A stretch of 64,000 nt of DNA from Campylorhamphus procurvoides (taxonomy: Eukaryota; Chordata; Aves; Passeriformes; Dendrocolaptidae), in assembly GCA_013396655.1 (NCBI GenBank), contig WBMV01007730.1:1-64000 (forward strand). Direction: 5' to 3'. Position 1 is the stretch's first letter. The number at the start of each line of letters is the position of its first letter. The notes under the pieces are model-generated. The model searched no databases. It was not told where the DNA came from and worked only from the letters and a program-made list of their open reading frames with translations. The position numbers and the translations under genes are program-made. Below are positions 22,385 through 32,900 of the stretch, piece after piece.

Positions 22385-23663
22385 CCATTCTCCATGCCCA
22401 CACACAAAGTCACACCTCCAGTACATGCCACTCATGCTTAGACCCCTGTACACACTGACAGGCACCCACATGCCTCACTATCAGAGATGCCCTCCTGCAC
22501 ACCTGCAGCTGGTGCCAGCACTCCCAGCCCCCATGTGCATACCCTGATACACCTATGCACCCCCAGCATCCCCTGCACACACAACACTACCTCATCACCA
22601 CACACCAACAGCACACTCATTTCCACTCTTCACATACCCCATGCTATGCACAGCCCTCTCCCAGCACTCACTCACTTCAAGTCCCATGTACACTCACTCC
22701 CCACATGCCTCACACCACACACACTCTCTCCGTCCCCCATGCACATCCATGCCCCCATGCTCTGCCTATTCACCCTGTGACTCAACCACACTCAATCCAC
22801 ACTGTCCACACTCAACCACACTGCACACACTTCCCTTACACCCCATGCACGTTTGCCCCACACCCAGAGCACACATGCACTGGGTTTGTGGACAGTCATA
22901 CTCTCCATACTCCATGTATGCTCACAATCACCACTCACACTTTCTCACTACTTCACGGACACTCACACCACTATTCACACTCACCTCATGCTTTGCACCC
23001 TCATGCCATACCTGCTCACCCACACCAATGCCCTACACAGTAACCCCAAACCACACACACATCACACCCCATGCACCCTCACTCCTGCCATGCACACTTA
23101 CCCATGCAGTGTATTCTCACCGTGCTTGGGTACAAGGGTCCCCCATGCTGACACATGCTGTGCACACTCACCCATGCCATGCACCCTGGACCTTCACTCA
23201 CACCAGGTGCACGGTCACACTGGGCACGTTCACTCCACATCTGGTGTATGCATATCCCTTGCCATGAAGGATTCTCCTGCACTCTCTGCATACTCCACGT
23301 CCTCGTGCACATTCATCCCACGCCCACAGCACTCTTTTCCCATGCCTTGAGAGCACTCCCTCAAGCTGCACACACTGCCCTAGGTGCCCACGAATATGAT
23401 CCCACACCACGCAAACTCACTTTACACCCCAGGCACAGTCTCCCGCACTGTGCACACTTGCCCCCGGGCCACACACACTCACCTTTCCCCGCGCTCCAGA
23501 CCCGTGCCGTACACGCTCACCCCACGAACACTTACGCTACCCCGTGCGCACACCCCTCCACGCTGAGCACACCCACCACATGCACTTTGCGCTGTGCGCG
23601 CTTACCCCACACACCGTTCCCACTAACCCACGCCGTGCCCGTGCCCACCCCACGCCGCACTCC
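22385..23663. repeat. CA/CCATGC-rich degenerate minisatellite
   Basis: About 1.3 kb of imperfect repeats built from CACACTCAC, CCCCATGCAC and CACTCACCCCATG words, strongly C-rich on the plus strand, running up to the assembly gap before WNT10A. Long histidine/threonine/proline-rich open frames in several frames are artefacts of the repeat. Distal copies (22.4–23.3 kb) carry CA/TG where proximal copies (23.4–23.66 kb) carry CG, for example CACACTCACCCCATGC versus CACGCTCACCCCACG. Confidence 0.85.
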
Positions 23664-23690
23664 NNNNNNNNNNNNNNNNNNNNNNNNNNN
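23664..23690. other. Assembly gap (27 N)
   Basis: Unknown bases at the junction between the minisatellite and the WNT10A 5' UTR, flanked on the right by GCGGGGGGGGC. The true size is uncertain, and the WNT10A core promoter or transcription start may be missing. Confidence 0.99.
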
Positions 23691-23902
23691 GCGGGGGGGG
23701 CATCCCGGGAGGATGGCAGAGCCGCCCCGGCGAGCCGAGCCCTGGCGCGCAGGGAGCCAGTGAGAGGGAGGAGAGGGGAAAACACAAACAAGCAAACAAC
23801 CCACAACAAACAAAGCGGGCAGAGAGCAGCGCCGAGCCCCGCCGCCCCTGCCCCAAAGGCGCCCGCCTGCCCGCAGCCCGCACAGCCGCTGCCCCAGCGA
23901 AG
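23691..23902 (+). promoter_or_regulatory. WNT10A: WNT10A promoter/5' UTR, CpG-rich
   Basis: CpG-dense sequence between the gap and the WNT10A start codon. It contains an A/C-only-like tract (about 23776–23814, AAACACAAACAAGCAAACAAC style), unusual within such GC-rich DNA, and a short upstream ORF at 23713–23763. The CpG island continues through exon 1 to about 24.4 kb. No TATA box is visible in what is sequenced. Confidence 0.65.
23713..23763 (+). CDS. Candidate upstream ORF in the WNT10A leader (16 codons)
   Basis: ATG GCA … CAG TGA encodes MAEPPRRAEPWRAGSQ. The start has A at −3 and G at +4, a stronger context than the WNT10A start (A at −3, C at +4). It ends 139 bases before the WNT10A ATG. 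If the transcript begins upstream of 23713 it could reduce WNT10A translation. The peptide itself resembles nothing known; its role, if any, would be regulatory. Confidence 0.35.
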   Translation: MAEPPRRAEPWRAGSQ

Positions 23903-23961
23903 ATGCGCCCGGCCCTGGCCCACGGACTCTGCTCGCTGCTACTCAGCCTCTGGGTACCCAG
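23903..23961 (+). CDS. WNT10A: WNT10A coding exon 1 (signal peptide)
   Basis: Encodes [19 protein letters not shown] and two bases of S20. The [10 protein letters not shown] core is the signal-peptide hydrophobic stretch. Donor CCCAG|GTAGGA, phase 2. Start assigned from the signal peptide and in-frame junction; no in-frame upstream ATG is visible before the gap. Confidence 0.9.
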
Positions 23962-26900
23962 GTAGGAGCTGCACCCCCCCCATCCCCAGTCCCGCCGCTG
24001 AGCGCCCCGGCCCCACGGGGAAGGCGCCGGGATGCCGCCGCGCCCAGCCCGGCACCGGGGGCGGTCTGCCCACGGGGCTCCGTGGGGTGGGGGTCCTGCT
24101 GCCCCTGCCCAGCCCCGCACGGTGGCGGGCCCCCGCTCAAGGCGCTGTCAGGACCACTGCTCACCCTCCGCCTTCCCCCGTCCCGACGGAGCGCCGGCGG
24201 GATGCGCGGCTTTCCCCATTCCAGGAGGCTGTTTCCCTTCCTCCCCGACTGGAGCCGCTTAAGCGCCCGCCCTGCCTGCCTCAGTTTCCCCGCTTCACCT
24301 CGGAGGAGGGGGCGATGTCGGCGGGGATGTCACTTTCGTGGGGGTCAGTGGCCACTGAGTCGCCCTGTGACCCCTCCCTGGCTCCGCCGATCCTAAAGGC
24401 GAGGGGTCTAAGAGTTTGTTTTCCAGAAAATGGCCCCCCAACACTCATTACCCCTGTCCGTTTCCAGCTTCCCTCGGTTCTCTCCCAAACTTGTGCGCTG
24501 CAGGCAGCGAGGGGTTAACCCTGGTGCTGGTGTGAGTGTGTTTGGGGGGGGTGTCCCCCGCCCTTCCCCCTCCCTCTAGCCCCTTTAAATATAATTTGTT
24601 AACGTTGGGACTTGTATTAATTAAAGCGGCAGCCGCTGCAGCCTGTGACCTGGGGGCTTGTCACCGTGAAATCAAGTTTAAATCCAGATTTCAAGGGGGA
24701 AGAGAGCTGGGGGGAGCGCTGCATCCTCCTTAGTGTGACAGTGACAGCTTCTTGCAGGTCCCTGGCCTCCTTGAGCCCTGGGTGGAGCAAAAGGCAGGAG
24801 GACCTGCCCTCTGTTCTCTGGGGCACTTGCCTCAGTTTCCCTGCAGTGCAATGGAGTGAAGGACCGTAACATTCCCCTCCATCCAGGGATGCCCTGGGAA
24901 AAGATGGCAGGTGCTGTCTCTGGCTCAGGACAGGAAGGGAAGAATGTCCTTACAGTGCTCGGGGCAGGAACTGCTGGGCTTGGGGATAGTGGTAGCTGTG
25001 TTCTGCTGTGCATCTCCTGTCAGCCAGGGCTTGCTTGACAGTGTGAATGAGCACAGGAATCCAGGCAGAAGATTACTTCTCCTGTGTAGGGGCTTTGGAG
25101 GGATGCACCCCCTTCCTCTCTCTTCTCTGCTCCACCTCAACTCCTCCTGTTGGAGTCACTGTGGATTTGCACTGGGGCAGACCCACATACCACCCATGAA
25201 CGTGGTGGAATGGGTAGAAACACCCCTGGGAAGCTGGAGAAAAAAGCAGCACGACCCTGACAGTTCTCCTTTCCCCCTGCACAAGCTGTAATTCACTAGG
25301 GACCCTGGGGTTGAACCCTTCCTCTAGAATTGGGGAACTTAGCCCCTGACTCCTGATAGCTGCTTCTGTCCGTGTACCTGCACCAGGTTTGCAGGATTTG
25401 AAGGAGCAGAGGGGGAGTAACCCTTCTCCCCAGGACCTAGCAGTTGCAGTCTTTCCTCCAGCATCCTCCTCCAACTCTTGTTTCTGTAATCAAAGTTCAA
25501 AGGTTTCCAAGCTCCTTGCTCCTCCTAGGGACCCAGCTCTTGACCATCCCAGAGAAAGGGGAGCCCATCCTGGAGAGAGCTCCCAGCAGGGACCAAGCTA
25601 TCCGGAGCAAGTGGCAGGGTGGTGCTGAGCTTCTGGACCCTGCTGCAAGATGCTGGATGCTGAGGGCATTCCAGTGCCTGCTGCTTGGTTTGTGGGTCCT
25701 CTGCTTGGACACTTTTTATCCCAGGGTCCTTCAAGCCATTCCCTGGAGCTGGGCAAACACATCCTACCATCTTCTCTGTATCCACCTGTCATGTGTACCA
25801 CTGTCTTAGCTTCAGGCATCTCTCTCTGGCCATGCTTTGTCTCTCCACATTGCTCATCCCATCAACCCATACTCTGTCCACTTCCCTGTTTCCACAGGTA
25901 GCATCTCTGTAGAAGTACTTGCACCTGTGCCTTGTGCTTCCCCTTGCACCCATCTATCTGCTGGTGTCTGTGCTTCTATGGCCACTGGCATCAGGTTCAA
26001 TGGGTCTGGGATGTGATGGTGGACTTGGAATTGTTGCTGGGGGCTTGAGGATGCTTTACACAGTGCTTGGCCACAGGTTTCACAGCTGAACTGGAAGGAA
26101 GAGGCTGGTCCCTCTGTTTACCTCCTTTGTGAGGACCAGCAGTGTCAGGGGGATACAGAAGATGGAAGGGTGCAATCAGCCAGCAACAGGGATGGAGCCG
26201 GACTTGGAATGAGCTTCCTACTCCAGGGTTTCTAGATTCTTCCAAGGGGAAAACCATGCTTTCTAGGGAAGGCAGGCTGTGGCAATCTGTGCCTGAGAGT
26301 CTGCACTGCATGGCCAGTGTAGGAGATCCCTGGGGGAGCACACAGAGGGAGATGCTGTGGTCCAGAGGCAGGAGGGCCAAATTTGGCTGAGGTTGGGCAC
26401 AGGCTACTAGGGTGTCTGGGCTGTGCTCATGTAGTTGGAGGAGATTGCAGCCCCAGTGCTGCTTGGGACATCTCTGGCTGACCTGCTCTTGTGCCCAGGG
26501 TTTTCCCAGCCTTCCCTATAGGCAGTGAGCACCATGTGTCCTGTGTAGTATCTCCCTTCTCTATGTATGCCCCTCCCCAAACTTTTCCCGCTCCCCAGAT
26601 GGCAAAACAAGTCGTTGACACATTGGTTGCTCTGAGCTCAATGCGTTCTTTTCTCTCCCAGCTCCTGCTCCAATGAGATCCTGGGCCTGAAGCTGCCATC
26701 GGAGCCAGTGCTGAATGCCAACACGGTATGCCTGACCCTGCCGGGGCTGACGCGGCGGCAGCTGGAGGTGTGTGTGCGCCACCCCGATGTCACTGCTTCA
26801 GCCATCCAGGGTATCCAGATTGCCATCCATGAGTGCCAGCACCAGTTCCGGGATCAGCGCTGGAACTGCTCCAGCCTCGAGACCAAGAACAAGATTCCGT

Positions 26901-29900
26901 ATGAGAGCATCATTTTCAGCAGAGGTAAGGGCTGGATGGTTCCTGTCCTCTCTCTCTGTCCAGTGCCTGCTCTCAGGAGCCCTCATGGGCTTCCATGCGC
27001 CCCTGTACAGTTCTTCCTTGGCCCAGGGAATGGGGATAGCTCTTCACCAACCCCATGGATGAAAACAAAGAAACCTCAGGGTCTGACGAAACAAGGACCA
27101 CTGCACTGTAGCAAAGCTTCTCCATGCACCTTTGTACCTGCATTATCCCTTGTCCTGAGATGCTCCTCCCTGACCAGCCCCAGCTACTCCTAAGGCTCCT
27201 TCCAGGCCGCACCGCTTTCTGGCGTCTTCTTTCCCTGTGGTGTAGGCTGGTGTTTGGAGCAGTACCATGGGTGTGCAGCATAGCTGGTTGGTCTGAAGGT
27301 GGATGCCATGCTTTGGGACTTGGTTTGGTGGATGTAGTGAGCATCTTGGCTTATTCCAAATCATAGTGAGCTGAAATACCACTAGCTGAATGCTCGTGGG
27401 ACATACTTCTGTGACTGTGTCACCCTGGAGTCCTGCCCTTGTGTTGGCTCTCCAACACAGAGAGCTAAGCATGTAAAGCATGGTGGCATAAGGGGGGCAG
27501 GGATGTAGGCTGTCCTGGGGGCTCACCTGCCCACAGAGCCCCCAGCTGTGCTGCTCGGAGAGCTGTCCTAGCTCTCCACATGCTTCCAAGTGCTGCTGCC
27601 TAGGTCTCCTCATCTTCCTTGCAGTCGTGGCTGGCTCTTCCTGTATCAGAGTCTCCCTGCTTGATACTCTCCCTCAGGAGCAGACTTTGCATGCAGAGGG
27701 GCTGCCCTGCATGGTGCAGATTAGGGTTGTGACTTGATGGGACCTTCTGCAGGACATGAATGTATCTTCTCACCTAAGTACCTTTTCTTGAAGTTTGGGC
27801 CTCAGCACATTTCTAGGTGCCCATTGCCCCAGATCATGGGCAGGAGAGGACAATATGGTACCAGTGGCAGGCAGTTAGGGTGTTTGGGGCAGGCAAGGTG
27901 CCCAGCACACACACCACTCCTCCAGTTCCCAAGGAAGGTGAAATATATCAAAGCAACTGCTCACCTACCTGCTTTGTGAGCCTGATGTCCAACAGAGAGT
28001 AGCATCCATCCCTTCTTCAAAATTCCACATGCTGCATCTTCTTTCCCTGAGACTACAAGGAGTCTCACAGAGGAGAAGTTAACAGTTGTTGAGAGGACGT
28101 GGTGTCAGGAGCCTGCAGGCAGCTGTTGCAGGTGGGGAGATGGCTGGAGAGGTAAGCACAGAAGCATTTTGGTGCCTGAAGGTCCCTCATGTCCAGGGCA
28201 ACCTAAACAACCTCATTGGATGGGATGCTACTTTGGAACATGTGTGGCATCATGGCCGTGGTCCTGCCATGGAGCAGCCCTGGTCACTCTCAGGTCCTTG
28301 GTGCCTGGAGAACTACAGCGTCTCTTCCCTTGTGAGCAGCACCCAGGTTAAGGCCTGGCAGGGAGGGTGGGGACTGTCAGCCCTGATAAGCATCGAGGTA
28401 TTTCCAGGTCCTCTGAGGAATGCAGTTCACCTCTAGTCTCCTGGGGCGGCAGGAGACACTGACTTGCTGGCTCAAGTTGCTTACACACCCAGACAAGCTT
28501 CCTTTGGCTCCCACCGGGCTGGGTGAGAAGCAGCAGCAGTAGAGAGCATTGACCTGCATCTCTCCCTCAGCCCACCTCGTCTGCTGGTGACCAGTGACTT
28601 GCACTTCACTTGTGTCTTACGCGCCACTGCAGTCCTTCCTGCTGTCAGGGCTGTGCCCAATGGATGTGGGGACTTCCACAGACCCTGGACTCTTGCTTCA
28701 GTCCTGAGCTCTTGGATATGACTCAACCGAGGATCTCAGCACCAGTGGGATCTCATTCTCTGGAATGGAGGCCCAACATCCAGTAGCAGGGAAGGATGGA
28801 GGTAGGGCTGGAGCAACAGAGCAGACAGGCACCTCATGGCACTCCTATTTTGGCAGCAAAGGGTGCAGGGTGAGCCCCAAGCATGCAGGCTATCCCATGC
28901 AGTTGCTCAGAGCCATTCTGGCATGGAGCAAGCCTTGAAGCTGGTGCCCTAGCCTGCTTCCAGCCCACTTGTATCCGTCAATAGCAGTGCTGGAGCTCTG
29001 AGCTCTGCCTTCCATCTGTTACAGACACAGCTATCAGAGCAGGGATGCTGGGTGCATCTCAGGAGCCCGCCGCTGGAAAAGAGGCGAGTGGTGGAAGACA
29101 GGGGTGCAGGCTCTGTGCTGCAGATGTTAATGCACCTGACCCCTGGGGACCAGGTTTCTGCTCTGCGCCCTGCCCCATCCTTGCCGTGCCTGGGAACGCA
29201 ACGTGCTTGTAGGATCATTGTTTGTAACCCGAAGTGACAGACCCCTTTAATCTTTCATTCCTTTTCCCACTTCTTCTGCCATCAGTTCAGCCGTGCGTGA
29301 ATCTCACTTTAAATTATTTGTAGCCGCCTTCTCCCTCCCACTCTCCCCACTTGGCTCCTCTTCCCAACTCTGCCCTATCCTCCTGCATCTCTCACATTTT
29401 CCCCAAAAGAGACATGAACTGGATAGGGTGCAGCAGTATACCAAACTGCTCCACAGTGCCTGTCCCTCACTCTGCCCAGTATCTGTGGGGTTCATCCTCT
29501 GGGGATGGAGCAGAAGACAATAGCAAATGAATGCCCATCTCCTCATCCCACTGAGCTGATCCCAGAAGTTTGAGTGCAAGCCCTGGGGAGGCAGGAAGGA
29601 GCAGAGAGGGTTCAAATCAGACAGGGCTCCAGGCCTGGGGTGGCTTCTGGGCAGCGTAGATGGGAATAAGGATGCTGACAGCATCCTGGGCAGAGCACAG
29701 ACCTGCTGGAGGTGGCAGGGAGATGCTGTCATCCCTGGGGTCCAGGGAACAGCAGCTGTGAGGCCGAACAGTGGGCTAGTGGAGGGCAGGCAGAGGGGTT
29801 GCCCACGAGTTTACCATCCATGCTGTCACAGAGTCCCTGGGCTCTTTTGAGGGCAGCCATAGTATGTGGATTTTCCAGATTTAGTCTTTTGATGCTGCAC

Positions 29901-32900
29901 CCTTGGGATATGGGATGTCCCTTGTACCCTTTGGTGAGTATCCAGTGCCATCTGCAACCCCCATCCTCCTTGGCCAATGTCCACTCCATGTGCATCCAGG
30001 CTCAACATTCCTATTGCAAATCCTCCCTGGCTTCTCAGCTGGCTGCCTACATACTCACCACCCTCCTCCCATTCTCTGGCACTGTCACTCCTAGCAGCAC
30101 CTTCCAGTGCTGTCCCTGATCCCATCCCTCTCTGCTTTATCTCTCTCACCCTCCATGTTCAGGCCTGGCTGACAAAGACATCCTCCCCTAGCTCCTGGAG
30201 ATGTAGGAGGATGGAGCAGTGAGGTGGAGGCAGGTGGCTGCATCTGCACCAGCAATGGGGATAGGTCCCCTGCTCCTGCTCCAGCACAACTGTGTCCACC
30301 TCACTGGAAAGGATGGCCTGTTACCCCTGGTATGTGGTCCCACCACAGCATTTGTGGGCTACCAGGTGCTTTGTGGCTTGGCTGGGCTGAACCAGCCTGA
30401 CTGCCTGCCAAAAACCAAGCTGTGGATGGTAGTGGGTCACTGAGACTTGGTCCTTGTCTAGTATGCATGTGTGCAGTTCCAGCAGGACTGGGGCTGTCTG
30501 ACTGACAGGCAGTCAGAGGTGTGCTATAGGACTGACTATTCTCCTTTGCTCATCCCAACCCCAACCCCATCTATATGGAGCTCTGAAAGAAATGGGACCC
30601 CCATGGAAGAGCTGGATGTCCTTGAAAGCCCTCAAGGGCACTTGGCTGGAGGGGACATAGCTCTGGAATGCATATCTCCTGTTTCCTGCAGCTTTTGGAG
30701 TGATGGGTGATGCTTGCATGCCCTCTGCCCATCTTAGAAGGGCACACTGGTGCCAAGGGGTTTGCATGGCCATGGCCAAATCTCGATTTTTTACAGCAAG
30801 GAGAGGGGAACTCCCTGCAAGGCTGGAAACACCAAGTGTTGTGGCCCAGCCAGCTGTGAAATGGAGCTTGGGGAGGGTTTGCTGTGTGCTGAGGGAGGCA
30901 GGTGCTGTTACATCTATCCATGGAGATACTGCGAAGCTCAGGACCCCGGCACCCAGCTCTGTAGAGTCCCAGCCAAGCTCCAGTGCCCGCAGACCGCAGC
31001 GCCTGGCCTGGTGCACCTGCAGCTGGGCTGTTGGCAGGGTTTTGTGTACCCCCAGGCAAACCAAGAGCTTTGCCCACCTGGCCCTGAAGCACATGTGGGT
31101 GTTTTGGATGCTTGGCTTCATCCCTGTGGGTGCTCCCATTCCCTGGACCTTCCCCTGGCTGATGGGTGCAAGTGAGACCCTGGGGCGTGGGCAGCATTCC
31201 CAGGGGTGGGGGGCTGAGCCTGGCTCCCTGCACCCTGCACAGTGGCAAGGGCTGTTGGCTCAGAGTGATGGACGATGAGTGAGAGCTGCAGGCTGTCCCT
31301 GGCATGCTCAAGAAGGTGCAGGGAGGCAAGTCAGGATCTGCAGGGAGGCATTTAGCGCCTGGTACTGGGCCAGACCCTGGCAGGTTCACCTGCAGTTTAA
31401 TTAGGGAGAGGGGAGGGGAGGGAGCAGGGCTGGGGGAGAGTCAGCGTGTTGGGACTGGCTGTCTTGGCAGGACTCACGAGAGGTGGCGAGTGAAGCTCTC
31501 CTCTGCCTTATATCAGGGCCAGGGTGATGTGCCCAGAGCTCGTGGCAACTCCACTCCACTCCACTCCTAGGGGGTTCTGCCCATGAAGGGGGCAGCTGAG
31601 CATTCTGGGGGTACCCTGGGGTGAGCCTGGACGAGGCTGTCCCACCTGCTCCTGTGATGCCACCCAGGCACTGCAGTGATGGATGGCATGAGGGAGTCGC
31701 TGCCTGAGTGTAATGGTAAACTGTGAGAGGAAGGCCATGACTCCAGCTCTCCCTGGACTCTGGACCATGGAGACCACAACCATGCCTGAGCCAGCCCTGT
31801 AGCCTTCATCTCACATCCACACAAGGGATGGGGGAACTGCAGCAACCATGGCAGAGCCAGTGCTGCTGGGAGTTGAGGTCCTGTTAAAGACTCCCCATCT
31901 CCTAGGCACATCTTGACAGGGAAAACTTTCCCCTGCTTAGAAAGCCACTTTGGGATTTGACCGGGGGCTGAGATTTCAGGCCTGTGCTCCTTTTCCAGCA
32001 CACTCTTTTGAGTACACGGCAGGCTGGATGCTGGTGGTGATGTCAGGATGGTGTCAATACTTCTCATACTTCCCACAGCTACACCTCTTCTGTGGTCTCT
32101 CGAGGGATATGGTGACTCAAAAATCACTGCCAAGGTCTTAGGTGGCTGGGGTAGCTGGAGAGCCTCTCTACAAAGGGCTTGGCGCTGGCTGCCACATGCC
32201 ACTCTCATCCGTGGCTCCTGGAATCTCCCACCCTCACCAAGCCCATGAGGCTGTTGGTTGTCATCTGCAGCCATGTTGCTCACTACCTTGTTTCAGTCCT
32301 CTGTCTCTGGCGTGGCTGGGGTAGATCAAGGAATCTAAACCGAGCCTCTAAGCAGAACCATGCTGGCATGACTACTGTGGTCCTAGTGCTGCCCTGGCCC
32401 TCTCCTCCCCTTCACTCACAGCTCCCCATGAGACCAGGTGAAGGAAGAAGGGGAGAAGGCAGGGAAGAGTGTTGGGGCTGGGCGGAATGATGGTGAGCAG
32501 GGAAATGACCATGGTGAGATGGGAACAAGACTCTCAGAGCGTTGCCATGTCATGCTCTGGGGACCAGTCTGTCCCCTGCCTACAACCTGGAGGATGGCTG
32601 CTCCAGGGACAAATACCCACACCTCATCCATCAGCTCTCATATAGTTGGAGAGCAGTAGAGAAAGAAGAACTGGGGCCTGATCCCAGGGTCTTGCCAGCC
32701 ATGGAGGGCACTGAATGAACATGGTCTCTTTAGCTGTAAGGAGACGGGCTTGCTAGACAGACTGGGTGGGGTAGAGCTTCTGTCTGGGCTCCAGAAGGGA
32801 TTTTAAGGAGATGCCACATGGGAAATTACGCGTTAGGCTGAAGAAATGAGAAGAGTCTAATGGAAAGGGAGGGCTGAGAGGAGAATGTTGTGCTGGGTGC

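Noticed and set aside
22439..23763. Long histidine/threonine/proline-rich open frames upstream of WNT10A
   Set aside because: They are translations of the CACACTCACCCCATG-type minisatellite in several frames and run through the N gap. No conserved domain or splice logic.
30571..31389. 272-codon minus-strand open frame in WNT10A intron 2
   Set aside because: Proline/glycine/serine-rich composition expected from GC-rich non-coding DNA. Several frames are open at once.
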